Positions 25,841 through 38,199 of a stretch of DNA of 64,000 nt are shown here, in pieces (the first letter of the stretch is position 1; each line of letters opens with the position of its first letter). The DNA lies in assembly GCA_019802505.1 (NCBI GenBank), contig JAFMOC010000072.1, positions 2,486,001-2,550,000 on the forward strand. Direction: 5' to 3'. The DNA comes from Corydoras sp. C115 (lineage: Eukaryota; Chordata; Actinopteri; Siluriformes; Callichthyidae). Both the position numbers and the translations under genes were made by a program. The notes below the pieces were generated by a model. That model ran no database searches and was not told where the DNA came from. It saw nothing but the letters and a program-made list of their open reading frames with translations.

Positions 25841-26660
25841 AATACAGATGTACTAAATTACTGTTGGTTGGCTGATAAAATAAACTCCAATACAAACAAT
25901 ACAAACAAACTGTATTTTGTTACACCATATATTCATACAGTAAATACATGTAGGGACAGCTCATAACATTATCTTTAAAGCATGACCAGCTATTGATCCT
26001 AACCTTTGCAGTGAACGGTTTAAAACAATTTGTTGTTTATCCATGTTGTGGCAGGAAATTAACTCCCACTATAAAGTATTGTCATTACATATTCACAACA
26101 GCTTACTGTTCTGTATTCCATAAATCAAAACATTATTATTGCGTGCATGATGCCAAAGTTCACAGGCTTTATAAGCATGTAGGTTTAGCAGCACTAAATT
26201 TTAACATACAAAATCTTGGTAAGTTGAGATAACCAACTAGAGCTAACCATTTAGAGCAAACATCAGAATTCAAAAACAAATTTTATTATGTGACAAATAT
26301 AAACCGTTACATCTGATTTCATTTGCAGAAATTAAATGTTTACACACTGACACTGAACAGTAGACCTCTAACAGATATTGTACACAAAAGCTACACCTTT
26401 CACTATTTACATTTTGTTTTTTTAATGTAGATGAGCTCATTAACAGTATTACACCAGGTTTACATGGAGCAAACAATAAGCTGTATAAGTGTATTTCTGT
26501 TTTAACATAATCCAGGAATCTACTGCAATTATTCAGAATGAATATTAAAATTTTATGAGCAAGGTGTCAATTTTTGGTCACATGAGAAATCCTTTTTTAG
26601 TTATGCTGAATGAGTATGGGTTTGATTCCACCATAGTCTAATTCATTTATTCACAATAAG

Positions 26661-29600
26661 TCATTTTGAGGTTGGAAACCAAATGCATACAATAATGAGA
26701 AGAAGAAGGCTTATAAATAGTACAAGCACAATGAAGAAAACATCTGCTTTCCACTGAATTAATCTGAATCCAGTTACCACTTTAGGAAGTTCAGCGGGAA
26801 GCATATTGGTCAGGTTCAGCATGTAGCCCAAACTCCAGCCAATGTCAGTGTCTGCCACCTAAAATTAAAACAGCACCACCATCATCAATCTAAATTCAAC
26901 AACTGGATTTAATTTGGCTAGTTATTTTTTTAAGGTTTAACTGTTTTGCCATTTGGAGCAAAACTGTCTTGAACAAGTTCACCTTGCAATGTCACAGGCA
27001 GGATGCTAACCTTAATTTGCAAAATTGTGTATGCCTGAATATTGATGCAATATCTGTCAATTCTGTCAACCACATATAAAGTATTGCTACTTGGTATGTC
27101 TTATTATAGGCAATATTAAATGAACAACAAAATTAACCGATTATAATTCTACAATTAGGGATATTTTTAGCACAATTTTGGAATATCCATAATTAGAAAT
27201 TATTCTGTTTAACTCACCTTTCTCACAACACGGATTTTTTCAAATGATTTTTCATCAAATTTAAACCCCTTAAGAAGAACTGCCATGATGTAATGACCTG
27301 CAGCACAGTGATCTCTTAGGTACTTCTCAAACTTCACATCTTTAAGATATGTTGACAGAATCTAAAAAAAGTAATTTAAAAAATAATTTTAAGTTTAATT
27401 TGTTACAACACTTTTAAACCATCATAGAATAAGAGCTATGATCACTCACATTCTTCCAGGATTTGTTGCAGTAATCAATTATGGCTTTTTGAGCTTTTGG
27501 CAAAGGAGCAATTGGAAGCAGACGAAGGATGTTAAAGGTATGGTAGTAAGCTGCGAAAGCCTGCAATGGACATATTATATGGTTTTCATGCAAGAGTATA
27601 ATCTGTTATTCAGGGAAAACAAGATATTAATGCAGAAGTATTATATATAGACTTGCAAATTTAAACTTTTTTATAATCTAAATAAATTGACATTAAGTTT
27701 GAATTTTAGCTGATATATTAGCATAAAATAATGAATTGTTTTTTAATAACATGGATGCAATCACCTTATAAGATTTTTTACATTTTCTTAAAGATATTTC
27801 AATAGGTGCATATAATGTGAATTTCAAACTACTTCAATATTCAGTTTGGATTATACATACGTTTGCATTTAGTATTTACATTGATGACAATAACATACCA
27901 GGTTAGCCTTAATTGAAATGAAAGTACATACTATTACTGCACCTCTTGCTGTTTATCTATTTCTCTTTTTGTTGGCAATCATCCATGTGCATATGTATGG
28001 ATAATTAATGATTCACACAAATCTTTCTCTGCCAGAACTGTCAGTTTAAATGAGAAAATCGTTCACTTTGCATAAGTGCAAATTTACTCCATGCCTGCTG
28101 AGGTCAATCTCTGCTGAATACTAGAAACTGATATTACAGTTTCCTGTTGACAACAATTTTGTATATTTAAGCACAAGTGTCAATAGAATATTTGCAAGGT
28201 CTTGTACTTGGCCATGTCCTATAATTCTGAGCTTTGCAACACATGTATCTGCTTTCTAATTATGATCTTTGGCTTTGGTTATTGGTTAATAAACTTTGGA
28301 TTGTGTTTTTGGACTGTTTGCCTAGATCTTATGTTTGTTTTTCTGGATTCTGGACCTGCACTTGACTTCCACTTTGAGTATTTATGACTTTAATGACAAT
28401 AAGATATACATTCTGCTATCTGCTTTGAGTCACAATTGTTTATATGGTTCACCTTTTGATTGCAATTACATAGCTCTGCTCTTCTTATTACATACATTTT
28501 CTATTTTTAAAATGAAATAAATTTAATGTTAGCATAAATTCGGCAAAATTATGTCAGTCAGTGTATTTGTGTCTGTTATGGTCAGATATCAACAAACCGA
28601 TTTGATCGGCTGTGCATTAAAACAGTCAAATACCTCAGACATTGGTATCATATGGAAGTCTTTTCAGATAACATGTTTCCATAATGACAGTGTTGAATAA
28701 CAAAACACCTTTGATAAAGACATGAAAATACTCACATAAAATTCTCCATTGACAGGTGGTTGATACGCTCCATTAAAACCACATTCAGGTTCTGTTGTAC
28801 ATTTACTGAGATTCAGGATCATCTCCATGAGTGCGGCGCATGTTTCAGAATTAGCTGCTCCTATGAATGTGACTTTTTGTGAGGGGTTAAATAGAGTTGG
28901 TTTGACCACACAAGGAGAATTGTAAATGTCCCCCAGCTTAAAAGTCATATTTAAACCCACATGGTAGCAGGGATGGTCGATCTGTAAAGAAGTTGAATTC
29001 TAGAACGAATGAATAAATAAAAACAGATTTAAAACCAAATTATCACCAATAGTTCAGTATACTTTCCAAAAATACAGGTATAATCTATAATATATAATAT
29101 AAATATTATATATTAGGTATAATATAAACATTTGAGTTGATTGAGAGAAGAGATTAAGGATGAAAAGTTTGATAAATGTTATTTTTCATTACATGTTAGT
29201 GTAGACAGAACCTTTTTGTAATTAAGACAGAGTGTATTTTGTAATTACGCTTCCTTTATTGTATTTTGGAATGTGGTAAATCAAGCAGATGCCCTTTTTT
29301 ACTATGAAAACATCGTATTACCAACCTTGTGCAAATACGCCTGAATTTGCTTCAAAGCCTGGTCTTTTCCATAGCACAGGTAAGTATGCGTGTACACCTT
29401 GTATTTGTTGCCATAAAGCTGGACGTCAAAAACATATTCTGAGTCATTAATTGGATTCTTTGGTATGAAGGTAATCTGTGCAGAAGCACCACCCATGTCC
29501 AGAGCACCGAGAATGTTCCCAGATTTAGGGCGAATCCATTTTCCAAAAAATGAATACTGTAAAAAATAAAATGAAAATAATGTTTATTTTATTAAAGTTA

Positions 29601-32570
29601 ATCTAAATTGAGAGTTATAAACTGTTTCATATGTTATGTCCACTTGGATTTTGCAAATATCATACCAACATGCCAAAAACATGTAATTATTACATATTTA
29701 CTGTATGTTAAAGTTTGATTTGACACACCTTTATAAAGCCATCCAAAAGATAATTGATGGTGATCCAGCCATATGCTCCTTCCTCCATCCCAGTGATAAT
29801 TTTGGCCCCACGAAAATTGAAGGGATAAGTCCTCAGAGTATTGGAAACCTCTGTAAGTATTTGGTCTGACTGAGTTTGATTTGTTAAACTGTGGAAAAGT
29901 AATTTCAATAGAGAATTGTTAGCTGTGATTTGTTAAATTGGACTTAACAGGCTCAATTAAAAAAAGTACTGTTGGTTACCAGAAAATATAGAAAAATAAC
30001 TGTCTATGAAAATACAGTTTTCTACCCCTTTTAATTCCTAAATTTTCTATATTTTTCTGCAAATATAATTTTTAACTTAGTTTTCTTACTGAAACTCTTA
30101 CAAGAACCCAGAAAATAACTGCTCCAAAATAATACTTCTTATAATAATACTTTTTGGACTTTTAAAAAAATTAAATTAGATTAAAATTAAGCAGAATTAA
30201 ACATAAAAAACTTCACATCACCGAAAAAAATATCTATTAAAAAGTATTTGTCTTTGTGAAACATGTGAAATAATTACTGATAAAGTAATAATAAAGTAAA
30301 ATGTGTAAAGACTAATGCTTATATACAATAATTATGTACAAATGTTATCAAAAGTCCAGCTAATATTAGATTACTGCTTGTTCTACATTCTTTCAGTAAA
30401 CAAATCTGAACAAATTGATCTAGATAGTAGACAGATACATACTAGAAAAAGCATGTTATTCCGATCCTGGAATAACATCATTCATTTTTTCTTTTTATGG
30501 TCTAACTAATAGTTCATTCATTCATTATCTCCTGCTTTATCCTCGATTAGGGTCATGGTGGGGTTCCCCATGCCCATCCAGGGGAGAACATTTCGGGCGC
30601 TGGGCAGATAGACCCAGGACAGGGTGCCAATCTATCGCTGGGCACACACTATAAGGGGCAATTTGGAGAACTCAATTGACTTGATCCATGTTTTTGGACT
30701 GTGGGAGGAAACCCGAGAACCCGGAGGAAACCCACGCGGACACGGGGAGAACATGGAAACCACCCAGATGGGGATTCGAACTGGGAATCCCTAGCGCTGA
30801 GAATGTGCCAACCACTAAGCCACCGTGCCGCCCCCTAACTAATAGTAATTAATAAAATATTTAAAGCCACAGTTAAAATTCCTAATTTTCCATTTTCCAT
30901 CCATCCATCCATTATCTAATTGCAGCAAAAGATACCATGACAACTACTGATTACATAGCTCTGCTATTTTTGGGGGGGCTGGGCTTACTACATCTTAAAA
31001 TTCTTAACCAGTGTTTGTATTGTCTTTCCTTTTTCTTATTTTATGCTTTACAAAGAAAGCCAATAACTAACACACCATGCAAACAGAAAAAATATCATGT
31101 GTCAAGTAAATATATATATATACAATATTCCATAAATAAAGAAATTTTTAGCAGCAATCCCTACAGTAGGTGTTAAGGTAAATGTGCTAGAAATGTACTT
31201 GAATTTAGATTTGCCACCCCACTCAGTTTGTCAAAAAAAATTTTTTTAAACAACCAAAAATGACAAACCAGGGGTCAAGAGATTAATGCATAGTCTTCAC
31301 TTTGATCTGCACAACACATATGGAAGAGGTCATAAGAAGATGTGGTCACTCTCACTTTAGAAGCCTCATGCCTGCTGTTGCTCCCAGGTACACAGGGGTT
31401 TTACTGTGCAGTTTGGCTGGAATCACTGCCATTGCATCACTTAAGCAGCTTTTTAGGCTCTCTCCAGCAGCAGGAGGATTTTCAGTGTAACTAGAAATAC
31501 CGCTACCTAATAACAGAGAACAAGGTTTATCTAGATATAATATTTATAATATTTATTATAAATATAAATATTAATATTTAGATATAATATTTACTATGCA
31601 ACAATCATTTCTGTTATTATAACTCTTAATTTCTGCATTATCAAGACAATTAAATTCCATTAATTTGAAACAGTAACAAGCCTTGAGTGAAAATATACCT
31701 TTCACTTTACATTCCAGAGTCTGTGAGACAATTCCTGTGTTGTTTTCCTTGTTTGCTGGCCACTGATACACGAAGAGGGTTGTGCGTGAAGACCCAGCAT
31801 CAAACACAATCCCATACTGAGGAAATCACACAGGTTAAATAAAGATGCTAAAGCCTTGTGGGATTATAGGTAGCTTTTTACAGATCAAAACATTTTTTGT
31901 GGTAAAAGTTATTTGAACATCAAGACATGGCATATCTTGATTAGTTTCAACATACATTTAATGATATATATATATATATTTATATTTATATTTTTCTTTG
32001 GTTTTCAGGGAGACCATATTTACTGACTTAAAATGTATTTTTAAACAATTAATTTTTAGCATTGTGATAAAGAACCTTGATTGTGGCGACACGGTGGTTT
32101 AGTGGTTAGCACGTTCGCCTCTCAGCACTAGGGATTCCCAGTTCGAATCCCCATCAAGGTGGAGTTTCCATGTTCTCCCCGTGTCTGCGTGGGTTTCCTC
32201 CGGGTTCTCCGGTTTCCTCCCACAGTCCAAAAACATGGATCAAGTCAATTGAATTCTCAAAATTGCCAAATGTAGAGTGTGTCTGTGTGAGTGAGTGTGT
32301 GCCCAGCGATGGATTGGCGCCCTGTCCTGGGTCTATCTGCCCAGCGCCCGAGACGTTCTCCCCTGGATGGGCATGGGGAACCCCACCGCGACCCGAATAG
32401 AGGATAAAGCGGGAGATAATGAATGAATGAATGAATGAATGAACCTTTATTGTATTAGGCAGGTCCAGTGTTCGACGGTTTGCAATGGTAAGAGCAAGAA
32501 TGATGACAGTCATGCACACTAGGGCTGCCAGTGCAGTAAACAGCACTAAAGGTTTTTTTGGTAGGTTCAT
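26661..32570 (-). CDS. entpd8: entpd8 copy B, ectonucleoside triphosphate diphosphohydrolase 8-like, intact
   Basis: Nine exons on the minus strand: 32445-32570, 31699-31816, 31356-31506, 29729-29888, 29326-29556, 28736-28999, 27450-27560, 27218-27361 and 26661-26858. They sum to 1503 nt, 500 residues plus stop, the usual family length. Residues about 9-32 form the N-terminal membrane anchor and about 470-495 the C-terminal one; the catalytic domain would face outside. Apyrase regions: DAGSSRT (48-54), GATAGMR (about 123-129), GMEEGAYGW (165-173), LDMGGASAQ (204-212) and DIGWSLGYML (440-449). Conserved cysteines of the ectodomain are present (for example HPCYHVG and RDHCAAG). It lies head-to-tail with copy A. 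The start is the ATG just before the hydrophobic segment, as in copy A. A SINE has inserted at the exon 1 donor. Assignment to entpd8 rather than another NTPDase rests on the VADTDIGWSLGYM and GIVFDAGSSRTTLFVYQW regions. Confidence 0.93.
30514..30834 (-). mobile_element. V-SINE in entpd8-B intron 3
   Basis: Flanked by ctaactaatagt (30502-30513 and 30835-30846). It is independent of the SINE in the same intron of copy A. Confidence 0.95.
32085..32440 (+). mobile_element. V-SINE at the exon 1 donor of entpd8-B
   Basis: Flanked by gaaccttgattgt (32072-32084) and gaacctttattgt (32441-32453). The repeat covers the exon 1 end and its GT, so a donor-like copy now exists on both sides of the SINE. 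The SINE is antisense to the gene. Confidence 0.95.
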
Positions 32571-32783
32571 CTGTAGACACACACACACACACAAACACAA
32601 AAATCAAAATAGTCATTTAGCATAATGTACCAAAAAGCTGAGAAAATACAATGAAACATTTATCTCTATATTAAATATCTTTTTAACATTTGAGCAGTGT
32701 GTGTGACATTAATAAATGTTCATTAAACTGTAATGTAGCTATAAGTTAACTATTAATCCTGTGTTGCCAGTGAATATGATAGT

Positions 32784-32940
32784 AAGATAAGATAAGATAA
32801 ACCTTTATTTGTCCCACAATGGGTAAATTCACATTATCAGCAGCAGATACATTGGAAGAAGTGTGAAAAATGTATCTATCTAAAGATAAAGGTATTTATC
32901 ATATCTTAAAAAAATAAAATAAAAATTATCTTATCTTAGT
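32784..32940. repeat. GATAA-repeat-bounded dispersed element
   Basis: Starts 'gataagataagataaacc' then 'tttatttgtcccacaatggg' and ends with the inverted 'ttatcttatcttag'. It is absent from the copy A flank (near 18745), so it inserted after the duplication. The class is uncertain. Confidence 0.6.
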
Positions 32941-33322
32941 AAATAGGCTAATAGGATGGTAGAATGCCATGTGAGAAACCGATCACAGAGATTGTCTTAC
33001 TGTCTGTGCTGAATTGTAGTTCTCGCTGGGTAACTATATCAAACACACTTCCAGTTAAATATTCTACAAAAAATCTACAAAGCAAACAAAAATTTTAAAA
33101 GGCACTGTTTAAACCTGCAAGTCACACAAATCCACTGACAATTCAACAGGTTTCTTCTGTCGCTGACTGTTTTCAAGAAAATTAGTATTCTCTGTTTTAA
33201 GATTGAAAGTGTGATATCTATGAGGTTCCAATTTTTTTATGCATTGCACTGTACTATGTTTATTCACTGTGTGTATATAATTTATATTCCTCTTTCAATT
33301 ATCTGTCTATTGTTGCTTTTTA

Positions 33323-33450
33323 TGGGCGCTGGGCAGATATACCCAGGATAGGATGCCAATCTATTACTGGACACACACGCACAGACTATATGGGGCAATT
33401 TAGAGCAGCCAATTTACCTTCAATCCATGTTTTTGGACTTTGGGAGGAAA
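33323..33450 (-). mobile_element. V-SINE fragment, decayed
   Basis: Runs from 'gggcgctgggcagatatacc' to 'tttggactttgggaggaaa' and then breaks off into 33 nt of other sequence leading to the next SINE. Confidence 0.75.
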
Positions 33451-33483
33451 TTAGTTTTTAGTTTTCAGTTCACTTTTTACGAT

Positions 33484-33720
33484 GGCGGCACGGTGGCTTA
33501 GTGGTTAGCACGTTCGCCTCTCAGCGCTAGGGATTCCCGGTTCGAATCCCCATCTGGGTGGAGTTTCCATGTTCTCCCCGTGTCCGTGTGAGTTTCCTCC
33601 CACAGTCCAAAAACATGGATCAAGTCAATTGAGTTCTCCAAATTGCCCCTATAGAGTGTGTTTGTGTGAGTGAGTGTGTGCCCAGCGATAGATTGGCGCC
33701 CTGTCATTGGCGCCCTGTAC
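33484..33720 (+). mobile_element. V-SINE, 3' truncated, internal deletion
   Basis: A clean head, but the 'gggttctccggtttcctcc' part of the core is deleted and it stops after a duplicated 'ggcgccctgt'. The 42 nt in front of it (33442-33483) reappear exactly at 42823-42864. Confidence 0.9.
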
Positions 33721-34048
33721 TGACATTTCAGTATTAAGACACAATTCTCTGACCTGAACTTTCTTCTGGCAATTTGCAAAAGTATTCTGTAACTCAACCT
33801 GAGCTTCATCTAAACACAATAGATCCTTTAGTTTTATCGCTATGACATCAACCACATCAATGTTATTGGGAACATTCCATTATACTCAGTGAACAGTAGA
33901 GGGTTTATAAAAAAAACAAACTAATTTGTGTTCTTTACTAATTTTGTCTCTCCCATAACCTTTATTTCATTAACATTTATTCTCAGCTTCATATCCGTGC
34001 AAATTAGCTTTTATATAAATTAGGTGATGACATCATTTAGTCATTTGC
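33721..34048. repeat. Duplicated intergenic block, copy 3
   Basis: Shares 'ctgtaactcaacctgagctt', 'gttttatcgctatgaca' and 'gagggtttataaa' with copies 1 and 2. It ends at the inverted repeat of the LTR-like element. Confidence 0.75.
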
Positions 34049-34835
34049 CTAGCACTCCTTATACATTACCCCCCCTCCAAAAAAAATGAGCGACCTTGTA
34101 GTTTGTGACATTTATTTTTTATAAATGTCACAAACTACAAAAAAAACACATATAAAAGGTCATGCTTTTTTAAACCTTCTGATTAATGTAGCACTGAGCT
34201 TAAGGATCTGGTCATGGTTCCGACTGAGCAGCCCATGGTTCTGGATGAGCAACCCGTGGTTCCTGATTAGCAGCCTTCCACTCCATTCCAGTTGCCCTCT
34301 GCGCCGGACCAGTTGCCCAGTTGCCCTGCCCTTAAAAGGCCATAGTGCCACCGCCTTCACATCCTCCCCAGGTCTTCTGTCCTCCACTGGATCCTCGGCC
34401 TACATTATACCCCATCGGTACTTAACGGTCATCCCGCAAGACCCCCCCCCTTGTCATCACCTTACTCCATCGTCTGCTCCCCCTAGGTCGCTCATTTTTT
34501 TTGGAGGGGGGGTAATGTAAGGAGTGCTAGGCACTCCTCGTCTTTCTTACGTTTCATTTAGTCATTTTTGTTAAGTGTTCCTTGTTTAATTAATTAGTTT
34601 GTTATTTTCATTGGTTGCTTTTGTTTCATCACATGGTCTGATTTGAGTTTTTATGCTTTCCGTTTCCGTTCCATCTTCAGACCGGCATTATTTTGTCCAA
34701 TTCCCTGTGCCATACTGTTCCGACTCTTGCGAATCATTAAAACCGATTCACTTACCTGCACTTCCTGGATCCTCTCTGCACTGATCCTCTCTGCACCTCT
34801 CTGCTTATTTTTTGCTACATGGATCACGTGCCTGA
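34049..34835 (+). mobile_element. Rearranged Ty3-like LTR retroelement piece
   Basis: A purine tract (ggaggggggg) near 34505 is followed by 'tgtaaggagtgctaggcac' and a probable LTR ending 'ttttttgctaca' near 34819 (TG...CA). A nearly perfect inverted copy of about 48 nt covering the purine tract and LTR start lies at 34049-34098. Between them are a second short palindrome (about 34105-34142) and a short, stop-containing coding-like stretch. No intact pol survives. Confidence 0.65.
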
Positions 34836-34849
34836 AATTTGTGTAGTGA

Positions 34850-35640
34850 AGCTTCATTTATAGTCTAGTTACTAATAGCTTAGCTCACTACATTTTACAA
34901 GTAGCTTTCCCAACACTGCCTACATATTTAAACCAACATTATATCTCAGTAAAACGTCTGACATTCTCAATTAAAGACATTGTAAGGTTTTTATAATACT
35001 TTTAAGTATTTTAGTAAAAGTAATAATGTAAAGTAAAACTCATGATGAGTTGAATAGTTCAGGGAACAGAGAAAATGACTAGTTGATGAATGAGCATGAA
35101 AAAGAGTATGAATTTCCGGGTTGCAGGGTCAGTGGAGAGATTTAAATAATGGGACAGTCAACAAGAACCTGTCATAAATTCATACCCCTGAGGGGGCAGA
35201 AAGCAGGACCAGATGGGTTAGAAGATAGAGGTGTTTTGGTCAATGTACATATGAAAAAAAAGACTGTTGTCTGGAGGGGGCGCACACACAGAAGAAGCAG
35301 GTCACGCCCTCCTGAAGGACTTAAATGGACGAACTAGAGGACTTCGGGCAGAGCTCTCGGGGGATAGCAACGAGTTGCTATCATCCATATTTTTCATTGT
35401 TTGATATTTTACACTGTCTATTCAGTAAAACGCATTAAATTTTTTGGAAAGAAACCGCCGACTTCTGACCGTTTTTTAAGAAACAACATCTTGCTCTTAC
35501 CTGAAGTTATTTGTGGAATCTTAAATAATCTTCTAGCAATTTGAAGGACTGATCTGTAACTCAACCTGAGCTTTGTCTGAACACAATTGAGCTGACCTTC
35601 TAAGTGGTGTTTCTTCAGTTTTATCACTTATAATAGTCAC
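34850..35640. repeat. Duplicated intergenic block, copy 4, split by a solo LTR
   Basis: The left part (34842-34980) matches 22266-22820 without the LINE. The right part (35490-35640) carries 'ctcaacctgagctttgtctg'. The LTR between them is annotated separately. Confidence 0.75.
34981..35485 (+). mobile_element. Solo LTR
   Basis: Begins 'tgtaaggtttttataatac' and ends 'taagaaaca' (TGT...ACA), 505 bp, flanked by the 4-bp repeat acat (34977-34980, 35486-35489). The other block copies run through this point uninterrupted. Internal features fit an LTR: 'gagatttaaataatggg' (TATA-like) and 'cgcattaaa' (polyadenylation-like). Confidence 0.7.
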
Positions 35641-35751
35641 ATAACTAAATGAAGATTTTACGCTGACTCCCAACATCCTAGAATTCATGCACCAGGCATT
35701 TGGTTGTTACAGAGATTAACGTCACAGCCCTCTACATTGAAAATATATCAC

Positions 35752-35830
35752 AAGTATCTCAAATAATGACTTAGCATCATAAAATATCTTAGTATCTCAA
35801 ATAATGACTAAGCATCTCAAAATGAGATAG
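35752..35830. repeat. Short direct repeat
   Basis: 'gtatctcaaataatgact' occurs twice about 40 bp apart, with 'gcatctcaaaatgagat' following. Minor tandem duplication. Confidence 0.6.
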
Positions 35831-35898
35831 CAATTTAATTAATAATGACAAAAAAACATCTTTTTCTTAAAAACATTGTTTTTATTATATTATCGAGA

Positions 35899-36245
35899 GG
35901 CTTAGTGGCTTAGTGGTTAGCACGTTCGCCTCTCAGCACTAGGGATTCCCGGTTCGAATCCCCATCTGGGTGGAGTTTCCATGTTCTCCCCGTGTCTGCG
36001 TGGGTTTCCTCCGGGTTCTCCGGTTTCCTCCCACAGTCCAAAAACATGGATCATGTCAATTGAGTTCTCCAAATTGCCCCATAAAGAGTGTGTATGTGTG
36101 AGTGAGTGTGTGCCCAGCGATAGATTGGCGCCCTGTCCTGGGTGTATCTGCCCAGCACCCGAAATGTTCTCCCCTGAATGGGCATGGGGAACCTCACCGC
36201 GACCTTAATAGAGGATAAAGCGGAAGATAATGGATGAATGAATGA
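35899..36245 (+). mobile_element. V-SINE, near full length
   Basis: Flanked by atattatcgaga (35887-35898 and 36246-36257). The first few bases of the head are missing. Confidence 0.95.
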
Positions 36246-36690
36246 ATATTATCGAGAACTAGATTCTATAACATAACATATAGTCCTATACCTGTAAAAT
36301 TACAAGCTAACGTGCAAAGAGTGCACCAGATATTTGTCTCATTATCTTAATACAGTTTGCTTATTTAATCATTTTTTTCTTTTCTTTTGCTTTTGCTCAC
36401 TCAAAAAAAAAGCTCTTCACTTTATAAAACTATAGACAGTGAAATTTCTTTCACTTTTGTTGTACATGGCATTGTGAAACAGTGGATAACTCCAAGGGCC
36501 TGGTTTTGATTCCCAGGTGAATCACCACGTCATGTTCTGTGTGCAATAGTGGCTCCGTCATTATCTTTGTGTCATGTTGTCATTATCACAGGGGATTTTG
36601 TTTCTCAAGATTGTCAGTTCAATTTATCATTACAGTATAGTTAAACGGGTAAATTCTAAAAGGGTAAATCCTAAAAAGGTAAATTTAGTA

Positions 36691-37486
36691 CCGTATTTTC
36701 CGGACTATAAGGCACACCTAAAAGCCTAAAATTTTCCCAGAAATTGGACGTGCGCCTTATAATCCGGTGCGCCTTATACGTGTACTGAGTTCCAAAATCT
36801 ATAAAAGTATTGTTGTGCGACCGGGTGGTTTTTTTGTTCCACACATCGCCGCCCTGCTGATCTGTGACTCCATGCGCGCTCATCTCACAGAAAAGCCGAT
36901 TGAAGAAAATGAATTCTGGGAGGATTAAATAAAGAACTCCGACCGCTGGACATTGGCGTAAATGGGGCGTTTAAAGTAAAGTTGCGGGCGGCGTGGGAGC
37001 AATGGATGATAGACGGCGAACACACGTTTACTCGGGAGGCGGCGGCGGGGTGAGTTACACCACCGTCTGTGAATGGGTTGTGGACGCCTGGGCTGAGGTT
37101 TCTACTGTAATCGTGGTCCGAGCTTTCACGAAAGCCGGCATCATCGCTGAACAGCCGCCTGGAGACGAGACGGACTCAGACATCGATGAGAGGGAACACC
37201 GGAGTGCGCGATAGAGAACCAGCTTTTTAATTCAGACACAGAAGACGAGGACTTTGATGGATTTGTGGGAGAAGAGAGATTAAAAATAATGTGTGTTTTG
37301 TCAAGTAGTAGAATAAACTTCAATTATAAATCAGCGTTTTGCATCCTTTTCTTTTCTTGTAGATCGTATGTTTTAGCGAGTGCCTTATAATACGCTGCCG
37401 TACAGAATAAGTACCGTACAGAAATAGACCCCGTAATTCAGACTGCGCCTTATAATATGGTGCACCTTATGGTCCGGAAAATACTG
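36691..37486 (+). mobile_element. pogo/Tigger DNA transposon, deletion derivative
   Basis: TA flanks on both sides and about 28-bp inverted ends ('ccgtattttccggactataa' and the inverted 'cagtattttccggaccataa'). Inside, on the plus strand, is the C-terminal end of a pogo-type transposase: LDIGVNGAFKVKLRAAWEQW, then a frame change, then VSYTTVCEWVVDAW and FTKAGII, ending near an acidic SDTEDEDFDGF tail. About 100 residues remain, so it cannot be autonomous. Confidence 0.88.
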
Positions 37487-37974
37487 TAAATAAAGAGCTA
37501 TCATTAAAACATGCACATGTTTGTTAAACTACTTTTCATTTTGAAAATAAGAAATTCCCAAACATTTGAATATAACCATACAGGATTCCCAAAACTCACC
37601 AATAGTTGTGTTGTAATCTGGACTAATGTGTCTATTCTGTAAACGTCTTATTAAGAAGGTATTCCCTATGTTCCTACCATTATCACATTATAGACAGCTT
37701 GTATAAAATATGAAACTACACAAATACATGAAAGTTACAACATGTTTGCATAATGTGGAATATTGTTTTAATTGCACTAATATTTGCAAAGATTTAAACT
37801 CCTCTCCACCCAAACCTAAACTATCATGCTGCTCATTTAATTGCTAAGTCTTTTTATTTATTTCTTCTATCTGTGATTCCACCAGGTGATAAAGATTTGT
37901 ATCCAAAGAAACCAGGCCAGATGCAATAAATACAATGTTTTGGCTTCATCAGAAAAAAAACAATACAAAACCAT
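37487..37974. other. Non-genic stretch
   Basis: No gene or known repeat recognised beyond the first 75 bp, which match 8965-9025. Confidence 0.5.
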
Positions 37975-38172
37975 TATCAGGGAATTTACATTTGTCAGAC
38001 GCTTTTATCCAATGCGAATTACAAGGTGAGCGCAGGGTTAATCACAACATCCCTGGAGCAATTAGGGTTAAGGGTCTTGCTCAAGGACCCACACTGGTAA
38101 CTTCAGTGGACCTGGGATTTGAACCCCCAACTTTCAGATTGAGAGCCCAACACCTGAACCACTGAGCTACTG
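37975..38172 (-). mobile_element. Second tRNA-derived SINE family, copy 2
   Basis: The best-preserved copy of this family: 'cagacgcttttatccaatgc' at one end, and on the minus strand 'agtagctcagtggttcaggt' with the B-box 'ggttcaaatcc' at the other. Confidence 0.85.
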
Positions 38173-38199
38173 GAATTTCTGAATGCTATACCAATCCTG

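Noticed and set aside
34125..34520. 131-codon open frame, proline and serine rich
   Set aside because: Lies inside the rearranged LTR element and reads low-complexity sequence; the opposite strand is open too.
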